From positions 1 to 64,000 of the forward strand of contig NZ_JARVCO010000012.1 in the NCBI RefSeq assembly GCF_034531395.1: a stretch of 64,000 bases of DNA. The letters are read 5' to 3'. The notes beneath the pieces were generated by a model. It did no database searches and had not been told where the DNA came from. It was given only the letters and a program-made list of their open reading frames with translations. Positions 39,486 through 50,228 of the stretch are shown here, one piece after another. The stretch's first letter is position 1, and every line of letters begins with the position of its first letter. The translations under genes and the position numbers were made by a program. Source of the stretch: Pontiella agarivorans. Its GTDB lineage: Bacteria; Verrucomicrobiota; Kiritimatiellia; Kiritimatiellales; Pontiellaceae.

Positions 39486-40520
39486 ATGAAGCTTTCAGAT
39501 ATTGCTGAGCGTGTGGGCGGAGTGCTCGAAGGGAATGGAGATCTGGAGATTACTGCCGTGGCCGGTTTGCGAGAGGCTGCGCGGGGCGATATCAGTTTTC
39601 TGGCGAATCCGAAATATGCGGCTCAGGTTGCCGGGACCCATGCTTCTGCCGTCATTGTTCCGCAGGATTGGGATCGCGCGGGAAAATGTGCGTTGATACG
39701 TGTGGAGAATTCGGATCAGGCGTTTGCTCAGGTTGCGGAGTTTTTCTACGAACCCGTCCCGCTGTCCCCGCCGGCTGTACATCCGACCGCCGTCGTTGCG
39801 GAGGGTGCAAAACTGGGAGAGGGTGTTTCAATCGGAGCGCATGTGGTCATTGATGATGGCGTAGTGGTTGGTGACGGTACGGTCATCGAACCACAGTGTT
39901 TTATTGGGTATAAAACGGTGATTGGCAGCAACTGTCATTTTTATCCGCAGGTTTCCACGCGTGAATTTACAGAGATAGGAAACAACGTGATCGTTCATAA
40001 CGGCACAGTGATTGGTTCAGACGGATTCGGCTATGCCGTGCAGGAAGATGGGTCGCGCACTAAAATTCCTCAGATTGGAAAAGTGGTGATCGAGGACGAT
40101 GTCGAGATCGGGGCGAATGTGACGATCGACCGGGCGCGTTTTGGAAAAACCCGGATCGGAAAGGGCACGAAAATCGATAATCTTGTTCAGATTGCCCATA
40201 ACGTGGTGGTCGGCGAGCATTCGGTAATGTGCGGTCAGGTCGGTGTTTCCGGAAGTTCCATTATCGGGTCGAAGGTGATTCTCGCCGGACAGGCCGGGCT
40301 GGCGGGGCACCTTGAAGTGGGCGATGGTGCCATTGTCGGAGCCCAATCGGGGGTGATGCGTGATGTTCCTGCCAAAGATTTTGTGATCGGTTCGCCTGCC
40401 ATGAATCACCTGCAGGCGAAAAAGGTGATAGCGGGCACGGTGACGCTTCCGAAACTGAAGGAAAAAGTGAAAAAGCTCGAAGCCGAAGTGGCTAAGCTTT
40501 CCGCCGCCAAAACCGTTTAG
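39486..40520 (+). CDS. lpxD: UDP-3-O-(3-hydroxyacyl)glucosamine N-acyltransferase
   Basis: The third step of lipid A synthesis. The 344 residues have an N-terminal uridine-binding domain (MKLSDIAERVGGVLEGNGDL) and a left-handed beta-helix of hexapeptide repeats (VSIGAHVVIDDGVVVGDGTV and NVTIDRARFGKTRIGKGTKI), with the catalytic His in IDNLVQIAHNVVVGEHSVMC. The C-terminal helix (LKEKVKKLEAEVAKLSA) is acyl-carrier binding. The ATG at 39486 overlaps neither the skp frame nor its stop. Confidence 0.96.
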   Translation: MKLSDIAERVGGVLEGNGDLEITAVAGLREAARGDISFLANPKYAAQVAGTHASAVIVPQDWDRAGKCALIRVENSDQAFAQVAEFFYEPVPLSPPAVHPTAVVAEGAKLGEGVSIGAHVVIDDGVVVGDGTVIEPQCFIGYKTVIGSNCHFYPQVSTREFTEIGNNVIVHNGTVIGSDGFGYAVQEDGSRTKIPQIGKVVIEDDVEIGANVTIDRARFGKTRIGKGTKIDNLVQIAHNVVVGEHSVMCGQVGVSGSSIIGSKVILAGQAGLAGHLEVGDGAIVGAQSGVMRDVPAKDFVIGSPAMNHLQAKKVIAGTVTLPKLKEKVKKLEAEVAKLSAAKTV

Positions 40521-40607
40521 ATGTGGGCGCAGGACTTGCCAAATATGTAGTTATGTTTCAAAGATGGCTACAAATATGTGTTTAAATTTTTTTCGGATCA
40601 TATCGGA

Positions 40608-40621
40608 ATGTTATGTAACAT
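40608..40621. promoter_or_regulatory. Palindromic candidate operator upstream of glnN
   Basis: ATGTTA-TG-TAACAT has perfect 6-base arms and lies 36 nt upstream of the sigma-54-like promoter. It may be a binding site for an activator. Speculative. Confidence 0.35.
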
Positions 40622-40656
40622 ATTGTTTCCGAGGAGGATGGGTGTGCTGCAGGGGT

Positions 40657-40673
40657 TTGGTACACTACATGCT
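40657..40673 (+). promoter_or_regulatory. Sigma-54-like promoter for glnN
   Basis: TTGGTACACTACATGCT has GG and GC separated by exactly 10 nt, matching the -24/-12 pattern (consensus YTGGCACNNNNNTTGCW) at most positions. It points at type III glutamine synthetase about 137 nt downstream, a classic nitrogen-regulated gene. Confidence 0.5.
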
Positions 40674-40767
40674 CAAACGCAGGCAAATATTTTAGAAACA
40701 TCTGATTTTATCAGAGCCGGTTATTCCTCGGCTTGGAAAGCTGGATTTCTTTAAAGTAGGGTGCATT

Positions 40768-40786
40768 ACCGTCGGTTGCCGACGGT
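40768..40786 (+). promoter_or_regulatory. 8-bp hairpin in the glnN leader
   Basis: ACCGTCGG-TTG-CCGACGGT is perfect and lies 23 nt before the ATG, immediately upstream of the ribosome site AAGGAG (40800). It could influence translation or mRNA stability. Confidence 0.5.
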
Positions 40787-40809
40787 GATTTAATTATTAA
40801 GGAGAAAAA

Positions 40810-42846
<2,037 letters not shown>

Positions 42847-42867
42847 TCTCTTCGAACATATCGATGA

Positions 42868-42897
42868 AAGGCCTCCGGGAAATCCGGGGGCCTTTTT
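42868..42897 (+). terminator. Terminator of glnN
   Basis: AAGGCC..CCGG pairs with CCGG..GGCCTT around GAAAT, followed by six T's. Confidence 0.9.
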
Positions 42898-42919
42898 TCG
42901 TATTCTGCGGTGTGAAAAA

Positions 42920-42948
42920 TTGACACAGGCGGGCAATGGGAATGGTAC
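42920..42948 (+). promoter_or_regulatory. Possible promoter of the Hsp20 cluster
   Basis: A TTGACA box at 42920 is followed after 17 nt by TGGTAC, a poor -10 match. No CIRCE element is visible. GTGAAAAA and TTTTTTTCAC flank the site in inverted order, which might be an operator. Weak. Confidence 0.3.
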
Positions 42949-43097
42949 TTTTTTTCACAGGGTCGGGGGAGTATTGCGCCGATTTTTAATGAATTTCACA
43001 GTTTCTCAAATGGCATAGTTTTTGATTAGGGAAGAGGTGTAAGCATCGCTCCCTCGTGATACGTGGAGCGGAAAACAGCAAACGAAAGGAGTGCAAA

Positions 43098-43532
43098 ATG
43101 TATTGGAATGATCCCAGAGCATGGAGCCCGTTTGATGAGCTCCGTTCCCTCCAACGGGAAATGAACCGTCTGTTTGACGGTGTTGACAGAGGGGATGCCA
43201 TGTCCCGCTTCCCGGCACTGAATGTGTGGGGTAATGAAGATCAGGTGGTTGTGACCGCAGAACTTCCCGGACTGAATCCGGACGAAATTGATATCAGTGT
43301 GGTTGATAATCAGCTGACAATTAAGGGTGAACGCAAAGCCGACAAGCCGGCGGATGATGCGGTATGTCATCGCTGTGAACGCGATACGGGCCATTTTGTC
43401 CGCACAGTACGTCTGCCGTACAGCGTTGAAAACGACCGGGTTTCGGCAAAATATGAAAATGGAGTGCTTTGCGTTTATATGCCGCGGCATGAAGCCAGTA
43501 AGCCGAAACGTATTGAAATTAAAGCATCCTGA
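43098..43532 (+). CDS. Small heat-shock protein Hsp20 (first of three)
   Basis: A 144-residue alpha-crystallin-domain chaperone that binds unfolding proteins. The N-terminal WSPFDELRSLQREMNRLFDG is typical. The domain has VVVTAELPGLNPDEIDISVV, RTVRLPYSVENDRVSAKYEN and GVLCVYMPRHEASKPKRIEI (the GVL motif). The ATG at 43098 follows AAAGGAG; the longer frame from 43056 is not needed. The next Hsp20 starts 14 nt downstream. Confidence 0.95.
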   Translation: MYWNDPRAWSPFDELRSLQREMNRLFDGVDRGDAMSRFPALNVWGNEDQVVVTAELPGLNPDEIDISVVDNQLTIKGERKADKPADDAVCHRCERDTGHFVRTVRLPYSVENDRVSAKYENGVLCVYMPRHEASKPKRIEIKAS

Positions 43533-43546
43533 GGGAGGTGACCGTG

Positions 43547-43930
43547 ATGAAAGATTCCAAAGAAAAAACTATTCAGAAAAAAGATCGCGTGGCCCGGCAG
43601 GAGCGGGAATATCTGCCGGCATCGGATATTTATGAAACGGACGATGCCGTCATTATCCGTTTCGATGTGCCCGGTGTGACTCAGGAAGAAGTCGATATTC
43701 GGCTGGATAGCACGGAACTTACGGTTTCTGCGCCGCAACACCCGGTTAATCTCGAAGGAATGGATCTGATTATCGGGGAATACGACACCGGAACATTCCG
43801 GAGGAAGTTCACTGTCCCGCAGCTTATCGACCGGGATCAAATCAAAGCGCATTTGCGCAACGGGGTACTCAACCTTGAACTCCCTAAGGTGGAAAAGGCA
43901 AAACCCCGTAAAATTGAAATTACAACATAG
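43547..43930 (+). CDS. Small heat-shock protein Hsp20 (second of three)
   Basis: A 127-residue Hsp20 with a lysine-rich start (KDSKEKTIQKKDRVARQ) and a compact alpha-crystallin domain: IIRFDVPGVTQEEVDIRLDS, then RKFTVPQLIDRDQIKAHLRN, with the GVLNLELPK motif. GGGAGG precedes the ATG at 43547; a GTG at 43538 overlaps that ribosome site. It lacks the Phe/Trp-rich N-terminal arm of its neighbours. Confidence 0.92.
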   Translation: MKDSKEKTIQKKDRVARQEREYLPASDIYETDDAVIIRFDVPGVTQEEVDIRLDSTELTVSAPQHPVNLEGMDLIIGEYDTGTFRRKFTVPQLIDRDQIKAHLRNGVLNLELPKVEKAKPRKIEITT

Positions 43931-43954
43931 GAGTCAGCAGGAGGATTCAAGGCT

Positions 43955-44437
43955 ATGAAACACGCATTGATGCCCTTCAGAAAACGGTCAATACAAAGTT
44001 CGCATGAGTGGGATTATGATCCGTTTGCCCGTCTCTCGCGTGAAATCGACAACCTCATGAATACCTACCATGGCAGATTGAGTGAGGTGGGTGATTTCAT
44101 GGAACGCGATTTCGGTGTTGAGCTTTCGGAAACGGATCGGCATGTCATCGTTCATGCGGAACTTCCGGGAATGAGCCGTAAAGATATTTATGTATCGCTC
44201 GATGAAGATGTGCTGATGATCCGTGCGGTGAGGAGAGAGCAGCGCGAACAGCGCAAACGGGATTATCATATCTCAGAGGTTAACTACGGTGGTGTCAGTC
44301 GTTCGATCCGTTTGCCGGTATCGGTAGACAGTGATCGTGCAACCGCCCGGTTTAAGCGTGGTTTGCTGACGTTGAAATTGCCCAAAAACGATCAGTCTGA
44401 ACTGACTCAGAAACGCATACCGGTGACCGTGGATTAA
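43955..44437 (+). CDS. Small heat-shock protein Hsp20 (third of three)
   Basis: A 160-residue Hsp20: N-terminal arm (WDYDPFARLSREIDNLMNTY), domain VIVHAELPGMSRKDIYVSLD, RSIRLPVSVDSDRATARFKR and GLLTLKLPK. The arginine-rich VRREQREQRKRDYHISEVNY is unusual. AGGAGG lies about 10 nt upstream. The three copies differ strongly, so they were not duplicated recently. Confidence 0.92.
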   Translation: MKHALMPFRKRSIQSSHEWDYDPFARLSREIDNLMNTYHGRLSEVGDFMERDFGVELSETDRHVIVHAELPGMSRKDIYVSLDEDVLMIRAVRREQREQRKRDYHISEVNYGGVSRSIRLPVSVDSDRATARFKRGLLTLKLPKNDQSELTQKRIPVTVD

Positions 44438-44445
44438 GGGCGGGA

Positions 44446-44482
44446 CGGGCAGGGGTGATCAGTTGCCCCTGTCCGGACTTTT
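44446..44482 (+). terminator. Terminator of the Hsp20 cluster
   Basis: CGGGCAGGGG (44446-44455) pairs with CCCCTGTCCG (44466-44475) over 10 bp with one G-U, followed by ACTTTTA. Confidence 0.75.
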
Positions 44483-44554
44483 ATACGGGCCGGACGTATC
44501 AATTTTCAGCGGAAAAAATTCAACGCGTTCAGTCTTCGTGAGTCTGATTTTATT

Positions 44555-44569
44555 TTCCAGCTCTTGGAA
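44555..44569. repeat. Intergenic palindrome copy upstream of gldA
   Basis: TTCCAGCTCTTGGAA lies 76 nt before the gldA ATG, in a position where a promoter or operator could be. Confidence 0.8.
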
Positions 44570-44644
44570 GAATGGAAAGGCGAGGTATCAAATGCTCCGC
44601 CGACGAAAGGGTAATTATAAGTTAAACATAGGAGAGACAAAGTA

Positions 44645-45583
44645 ATGATCAAAGCGGTCGATTTGGTCAGGGACTTCGGGATACGCCGGGCAGTTGACGG
44701 CGTTTCTTTTGAGGTCGGAACAGGAACGGTGCTGGGTTTTCTCGGCCCCAACGGCGCCGGAAAAACGACGACGATCCGCATGGTGGCGGGGTTTCTTCCG
44801 CCGACATCCGGAACGGTTGAAGTGAAAGGCATCAACGTGGCCGAAAATCCTGTTGCGGCTCAGAAAAGTATCGGCTACATGCCGGAAACCACGCCGCTCT
44901 ATGAGGATATGACGGTATCCGGATTCCTCCGTTTTCTTGCGGAAGTGCGCGGGTTCAGCGGTAAAGAGCGCGATAGCCGCGTCGACCGCTCTATTGAACG
45001 CTGTTTTCTCGGTCCGGTGCGGAACCAGACCATCGATACCCTGTCCAAAGGGTACCGCCAGCGCACCTGTCTCGCGCAGACGCTGCTGCACGATCCGGAC
45101 CTTCTTCTGCTTGATGAGCCGACCGAGGGGTTGGATCCCAACCAGAAACAGGTTGTGCGTGATATGATCAAAGACATGGCCTCCGAGCGGGTCGTGATGC
45201 TCTCGACCCATGTGCTGGAAGAAGTCGAAGCCATCTGCACGCGGGCCATCATTATCAGTGGCGGGAAAGTGGTTGCAGACGATACGCCGGCCGAGCTGAA
45301 AACCCGCAGTGCTAAATACAATGCGGTCACTCTTTCCGCCGAAGGAAAGGGGATTGTTGATGCGCTTGAAAAACTTCCGAATGTCGGAAAGGTGGAAACC
45401 CTTGATGATGGAAAAATCGTGGCGTTTCCAAAGGGTGGAAAATCTATTGCTCCGGATATTCTCGGCGCTGCTCAGCAGCATAAATGGTCGGTTTCGGATA
45501 TCAAGGTGGATGAAGGACGGCTGGATGATGTTTTCCGTCAGATCACCACGACTGAAGATACGAAGAAAAAGGAGGTGGCCTGA
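44645..45583 (+). CDS. gldA: ABC transporter ATP-binding protein, GldA type
   Basis: A 312-residue ATPase of an ABC-2 exporter: LGFLGPNGAGKTTTIRMVAG (Walker A), TLSKGYRQRTCLAQTLL (signature, KGYRQR variant of GldA-like proteins), LLLLDEPTEGLDPNQ and the His switch MLSTHVLEEVEAI. The C-terminal region is typical of GldA. AGGAGA precedes the ATG. It starts the four-gene set with a permease, a Gldg protein and a DUF4340 protein. Confidence 0.88.
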   Translation: MIKAVDLVRDFGIRRAVDGVSFEVGTGTVLGFLGPNGAGKTTTIRMVAGFLPPTSGTVEVKGINVAENPVAAQKSIGYMPETTPLYEDMTVSGFLRFLAEVRGFSGKERDSRVDRSIERCFLGPVRNQTIDTLSKGYRQRTCLAQTLLHDPDLLLLDEPTEGLDPNQKQVVRDMIKDMASERVVMLSTHVLEEVEAICTRAIIISGGKVVADDTPAELKTRSAKYNAVTLSAEGKGIVDALEKLPNVGKVETLDDGKIVAFPKGGKSIAPDILGAAQQHKWSVSDIKVDEGRLDDVFRQITTTEDTKKKEVA

Positions 45584-46329
45584 TGAACGAAGCGGCTTCT
45601 CATATTCTGGCGGTGGCCAAACGCGAATGGCGGGCCTATTTTGATTCACCGGTGGCTTATGTTTTTATCATCATTTTTCTGATGCTGGCGGGATTTTTCA
45701 CTTTTTCGCTGGCGCAGTTTTATGAGGCCGGGCAGGCCGACCTGAATGGATTTTTTCAATGGCACCCGTGGCTTTACATGATTCTGGTGCCCGCTGTGGC
45801 GATGCGGCTTTGGGCCGAGGAGCGGCGCTCGGGAACGATTGAACTGCTGTTTACAGTTTCCGTGACGCCGCTGCAGGCTCTGCTCGGCAAGTTTCTGGCG
45901 GCGTGGCTTTTTATGCTGCTGGCGCTGCTGCTCACTTTTCCGGTGCCGATGACGGCGGCTTATCTCGGATCACCCGACGGTGGAACCATCGTTTCGGGGT
46001 ATATCGGAAGCGGTCTGCTGGCCGGTGCTTATGTGGCCGCCGGAATTTTTACATCCGCCCTGACCCGGAATCAGGTGATCAGTTTTATTCTGGCTGTGGT
46101 GATCGGTCTTTTCCTGATTCTGGCCGGGTACCCGCCGGTGACCGATCTGCTGTCGCGCTGGGCTCCGACCTGGATGGTGGACGGCGTGGCATCGTTCAGT
46201 TTTATGACACACTACGAAACGCTTCAGCGCGGGGTGATTGATCTACGCGATCTGATTTATTTTGCATCGGTGATGATCTTTATGCTCTTCACCACCCAGG
46301 TGGTGCTGAAAAGCAAGGTCGGCCGTTAA
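45583..46329 (+). CDS. gldF: ABC-2 permease, GldF type
   Basis: A 248-residue membrane protein with six helices: AVAKREWRAYFDSPVAYVFI and IIIFLMLAGFFTFSLAQFYE, then MILVPAVAMRLWAEERRSGT (the conserved ABC-2 EEKRxGTxELL segment with IELLFTVSV). It overlaps the ATPase stop by 1 nt (TGATG) and is its permease partner. In Bacteroidetes the homologue serves gliding; elsewhere the substrate is unknown. Confidence 0.9.
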   Translation: MNEAASHILAVAKREWRAYFDSPVAYVFIIIFLMLAGFFTFSLAQFYEAGQADLNGFFQWHPWLYMILVPAVAMRLWAEERRSGTIELLFTVSVTPLQALLGKFLAAWLFMLLALLLTFPVPMTAAYLGSPDGGTIVSGYIGSGLLAGAYVAAGIFTSALTRNQVISFILAVVIGLFLILAGYPPVTDLLSRWAPTWMVDGVASFSFMTHYETLQRGVIDLRDLIYFASVMIFMLFTTQVVLKSKVGR

Positions 46330-46346
46330 CAGGAAGGAATTTTGAT

Positions 46347-48179
46347 ATGAATCATATGAAAAAAATGACCGGCCTGGCGGGGATATTTCTTTTGCTGGGC
46401 ATACTTGTTGCCTTTAACGCGGTGTTGAAACCGGTGCGGATTCGGGCCGATGTCACCGAGGATAAACTCTATACGCTGTCGGATGGAACGAAGCAGCTGT
46501 TGAGCGATCTGAACCGCGATGTGACGCTTAAATTCTATTTTTCCAAAAGTAACGACCGTCTTCCGGTTCCGCTGAAAAATTTTGCTTCGCGTGTGCGGGA
46601 TCTGCTCAGCGAATATGAATCGCGTTCCGGCGGATATCTTGTGGTGGAGGAATTTGATCCGAAACCCGATTCCGACGAAGAGGAATGGGCACAGCGTTAC
46701 GGGCTGCAATCACAGACCGTGGATATGTTCGGTCTCGACGGCGGACTTTATTTCGGGGTTGTTGCGGTATCCGGTAATCGCGAGGCTGTCATTCCGGTGT
46801 TGTCGCAAAGTGCGGAACCGCGGCTGGAATATCTGCTGACCCGTATGGTTTCTGAAGTTTCGTCTGAAAGATCAGCCAAAGTGGGGATCATGAGCGCGTT
46901 GCCGGTGAATGGTTCGTCCGCCATGAATCCGATGATGATGCAACAGGGCGGCGGACGTTCCTGGGCTGTCGTTTCTGAAATTGAGCGGCAGTATGACGTG
47001 GAGCAGGTTGATATGACCGCCACCAATATTGCAGAAGATATTGATACGCTGGTGCTGATTCATCCGGCGGATATTTCAGAGGATACGCTCTATGCCCTCG
47101 ATCAGCTTGTACTGCGCGGCGGAAGATTACTGGCCTTTACCGATGCCATGTGCATTACCGCGCAGGAAACAGCGAATCCCCAGATGATGCAGATGGGGAT
47201 GCCGCCTCCGCAAACGGAGTCGGACCTCAATGCCCTGACGTCGGCCTGGGGGATTGAGATGACGCCCGGCCAGCTGGCGGCAGATGAAGCCGCGGCCAGT
47301 CTGCTCAATGCCGGCGGCGGTCGTGCTCAGCGTAATGCCACCTGGCTCTCGCTTCGCGAGCAGAATATCAACCGCGAAGATATTGCAACGGGTTCGCTCA
47401 ATGATCTGATGCTTCCGTTTGCCGGGGCTTTCGAGGTTGCGGCCAGTAACGGTGTTGAGGTTGCCGAGCTGGTTTTCACCGCGGATGACGGGTATACCAC
47501 CGGAACCATGGCGGCCCGCACGGGCGATATTGATATTCCGGCGCTCAAAAAACGGGTTCCGCTTGCGCTCCGGGTTTCCGGTACGTTCAAAACCGCTTTC
47601 CCTGATCGGGAGGAAGGGCTGAAGGAATCGGAGGACCCCGGCGTCGTGATTCTGGTTTCCGATGTCGACATGCTGGCTGACCGTATCGCCACCGACAGCG
47701 TGAACTTTATGGGACAGACTATTGTTCAGCCACGGAACGACAATCTGACCTTTGCTGTGAATATGGTGGAGCAGCTCTGCGGCAGCGAGGCACTGATCGG
47801 TCTGCGCAGCCGGAATGCATTTGATCGCCCGTTCGACCGGGTAATTGAACTGGAGAAACAGGCCGCCTTTAAATGGCAGGCTGAAGAAGAACGGCTTAAT
47901 GCGCAGCTGCAGGCCACGCAGGCCAAGTTGTCGCAACTCCAGCAGTCGCGGGATGACGGCCAGCAGATGTTCCTGACACCGGAGCAGGAAGCGGAAGTGA
48001 AGAAATTTCGTAAAGAGGTTTTTGAAACCCAGCAGTCGCTCAAAGAAGTGCGCAAGAGTCTGCGGCGCGATATTGAAATGCTCGGAGTGCGCCTGAAGGC
48101 CTTCAACATTCTGGGGATTCCGCTGCTGGTTGCGGCATTCGGAATCGGCCGCGGTCTTTGGATGAAGAAAACACGTTAA
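46347..48179 (+). CDS. gldG: Gldg/ABC_transp_aux family protein
   Basis: A 610-residue protein: N-terminal membrane helix (MTGLAGIFLLLGILVAFNAV), a large periplasmic region (ADVTEDKLYTLSDGTKQLLS, then PVPLKNFASRVRDLLSEYES, and DTLVLIHPADISEDTLYALD), a coiled-coil near residues 520-580, and a C-terminal helix (LKAFNILGIPLLVAAFGIGR). This is the DUF4350-like auxiliary component of the GldA/GldF exporter. It follows the permease by 17 nt. Confidence 0.88.
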   Translation: MNHMKKMTGLAGIFLLLGILVAFNAVLKPVRIRADVTEDKLYTLSDGTKQLLSDLNRDVTLKFYFSKSNDRLPVPLKNFASRVRDLLSEYESRSGGYLVVEEFDPKPDSDEEEWAQRYGLQSQTVDMFGLDGGLYFGVVAVSGNREAVIPVLSQSAEPRLEYLLTRMVSEVSSERSAKVGIMSALPVNGSSAMNPMMMQQGGGRSWAVVSEIERQYDVEQVDMTATNIAEDIDTLVLIHPADISEDTLYALDQLVLRGGRLLAFTDAMCITAQETANPQMMQMGMPPPQTESDLNALTSAWGIEMTPGQLAADEAAASLLNAGGGRAQRNATWLSLREQNINREDIATGSLNDLMLPFAGAFEVAASNGVEVAELVFTADDGYTTGTMAARTGDIDIPALKKRVPLALRVSGTFKTAFPDREEGLKESEDPGVVILVSDVDMLADRIATDSVNFMGQTIVQPRNDNLTFAVNMVEQLCGSEALIGLRSRNAFDRPFDRVIELEKQAAFKWQAEEERLNAQLQATQAKLSQLQQSRDDGQQMFLTPEQEAEVKKFRKEVFETQQSLKEVRKSLRRDIEMLGVRLKAFNILGIPLLVAAFGIGRGLWMKKTR

Positions 48180-48189
48180 GGAAAACGGT

Positions 48190-49179
48190 ATGAATTCAAA
48201 AAAACTGATTGGAATGGGAATAGCATTGGTCGTGCTGGCAGGTATTGCCGCATTGCAGAACAGCGGTGGAAAAAAACGCAGCCCGCAGACCTCGAAGGAG
48301 GGAGCGACTCTGCTGCAGGGCCTGGAACTTAACGAAATTGAGAGCGTTGAAATCGCGGATGACGAAGCAAATGCGATGCTGGAAAAGAAGGACGGAAAAT
48401 GGGTGGTGACCTCGCTGTTCGATTATCCGGCCGATTTCGGTAAGCTGGCCGATGCATTGCAGGATATGGCCGAAGTCCATATGGGCGAACCGGTGCGTTC
48501 GGCCAACGTCGATGCGGCAGAATACGGTTTGGATGAGGCCAAACGTATCACGCTGAAAAATCAGGGGTCTGCAGAGCTTACGCTGGAGATTGGAGCCCGG
48601 CGGGAAGGGGCCCGCTCGGCGGGCTGGGCCAACCAGCATTTTCTGCGGAAGAGCGGATCGGAAAATATCTATCTGGTCGATTATGATTTCCGGCCGTTTG
48701 CTGCAGAATCCGAGGAGTGGATTGATACTGAACTGGTGAATATTTCTTCGTCGGATATTGTATCGGTACAGGTTGGCGATGTGGAGCTGTACAGTGTCAG
48801 CAATACCTGGAAACTGGCGGATCTCGACGAAGAAACCGAAGAGTTCCAGTCCTCGGAAGCCGACAAACTGCGCCGGGCACTGCAGTACCTGAACTGCACC
48901 ACCGTGGCCGATCCCGCGCTGTCGGATGCGGAACTCGGGTTCACCAATGCTGTGGTCTACACCGCTTCAACCACCAATAAAACCTATACCGTTCAGGTGG
49001 GCGGTGAAGCCGATGACGGACGTTATGTGCGGCTGTCCGGTGATGTTCCGGAAGCCCTTACGAACTGGACTTATATCGTACGCAGTTACGATGTAGACGA
49101 TTTCATCATCCCCCGCGAAAAACTGGTTGAGGAAAAAGAAAAGCCGGAAGCGGGAGAGGATGAAAACAACGAGCAGTGA
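48190..49179 (+). CDS. DUF4340 domain protein
   Basis: A 329-residue protein with an N-terminal anchor (IGMGIALVVLAGIAALQNSG) and repeating short domains: LELNEIESVEIADDEANAML, KKDGKWVVTSLFDYPADFGK, then YLVDYDFRPFAAESEEWIDT and YTVQVGGEADDGRYVRLSGD. This matches DUF4340, the usual fourth gene of gldAFG-like sets. It is followed by a terminator. Confidence 0.88.
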   Translation: MNSKKLIGMGIALVVLAGIAALQNSGGKKRSPQTSKEGATLLQGLELNEIESVEIADDEANAMLEKKDGKWVVTSLFDYPADFGKLADALQDMAEVHMGEPVRSANVDAAEYGLDEAKRITLKNQGSAELTLEIGARREGARSAGWANQHFLRKSGSENIYLVDYDFRPFAAESEEWIDTELVNISSSDIVSVQVGDVELYSVSNTWKLADLDEETEEFQSSEADKLRRALQYLNCTTVADPALSDAELGFTNAVVYTASTTNKTYTVQVGGEADDGRYVRLSGDVPEALTNWTYIVRSYDVDDFIIPREKLVEEKEKPEAGEDENNEQ

Positions 49180-49210
49180 TCTGCTGTCTGCTCATTACCT
49201 CCTCCTCATC

Positions 49211-49242
49211 GCCCCCGGCTTTGGCCGGGGGCTTTATCTTTT
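49211..49242 (+). terminator. Terminator of the gld-like operon
   Basis: GCCCCCGGC pairs with GCCGGGGGC around TTTG, followed by TTTATCTTTT. Confidence 0.85.
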
Positions 49243-49276
49243 CTCGCCGGTGTGGTTGTGATAGAACCCACCGCTT

Positions 49277-50227
49277 ATGAAACGAATCGGAATTACTATC
49301 GGCGATGTAAATGGAATCGGGCCCGAAGTTGCATTGAAGGCTGTGGCGCGAGGACGCTGGCCTAAGGATGTTGAATTTGTGTTCCTGGGGTCGGAAAAAA
49401 TCGTGCGCGAACAGGCCCGGGTCATGAATCTTCCGGTCTCAAAGAAAATCGTTTTCCAATCCGTGGAAACCGAGCCGAAATGGGTGCCCGGAAAAATCGG
49501 GAAGAAAGCTGCACTGATGGCCGAAGAGGCGATTCGTAAAGCGGTGGAGGGCTGTCTGTCCGGTGAGCTGGATGCCATGGTTACGGCGCCGATCTGCAAA
49601 GAAGGCATGCATAAAGCCGGGATCATGATTCCCGGGCATACGGAATATCTCGCCGAGCTCACGCATACAGAAAATTTCGGCATGATGCTGATGGGCGGCG
49701 GACTGCGGGTGATGTTGGTGACGCGTCACCTTCCCATTTCAAAAGTGCCGGCGGCACTGAATAAGGAAACCATCGTTGAGCACATTCAGCTGACGGGGGA
49801 AGCGCTGAAACTGTTCGGGATTGAAAATGGAAAAATCGGCGTGTGCGGATTGAACCCGCATGCGGGCGACGGCGGGGTGATTGGGCGGGAAGAGATTGAA
49901 ATCATTAATCCGGCGATTCGGCAGGTGCGAAAAAAGGGATATGCTGTTTCGGATGCGGTTCCGGCCGATACGATTTTTCATGAAGCGCGGCGCGGTGATT
50001 ATGATGCGGTTGTGGCCATGTACCATGATCAGGGGCTGGCTCCGCTGAAGATGATGGGTTTTGACGAGGGGATTAATGTGACGCTCGGTCTGCCGATTAT
50101 CCGTACCTCGCCCGATCACGGCACCGCTTTCGGCATTGCCGGGAAAAATGAGGCTTCGCCGAAGAGCATGAAAAACGCCATTAAACTCGCCATCGAAATG
50201 GCCTCCAATTCCAACCCCTGGAAATAA
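49277..50227 (+). CDS. pdxA: 4-hydroxythreonine-4-phosphate dehydrogenase
   Basis: The third step of DXP-dependent vitamin B6 synthesis. The 316 residues include GITIGDVNGIGPEVALKAVA, TAPICKEGMHKAGIMIPGHT with metal-binding His, VCGLNPHAGDGGVIGREEIE, VAMYHDQGLAPLKMMGFDEG and PIIRTSPDHGTAFGIAGK. It is followed by rsmA 1 nt past its stop, the common pdxA-ksgA order. Two palindrome copies lie inside, the second over its last codons (50209-50223). Confidence 0.97.
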   Translation: MKRIGITIGDVNGIGPEVALKAVARGRWPKDVEFVFLGSEKIVREQARVMNLPVSKKIVFQSVETEPKWVPGKIGKKAALMAEEAIRKAVEGCLSGELDAMVTAPICKEGMHKAGIMIPGHTEYLAELTHTENFGMMLMGGGLRVMLVTRHLPISKVPAALNKETIVEHIQLTGEALKLFGIENGKIGVCGLNPHAGDGGVIGREEIEIINPAIRQVRKKGYAVSDAVPADTIFHEARRGDYDAVVAMYHDQGLAPLKMMGFDEGINVTLGLPIIRTSPDHGTAFGIAGKNEASPKSMKNAIKLAIEMASNSNPWK

Positions 50228-50228
50228 A

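Noticed and set aside
42900-43097. CIRCE-type operator for Hsp20
   Set aside because: No TTAGCACTC/GAGTGCTAA pair is present.
45375-45389. TTCCG-N5-CGGAA as part of the palindrome family
   Set aside because: It keeps symmetry but changes both arms, and TTCCG/CGGAA is common in this GC-rich coding sequence; not counted.
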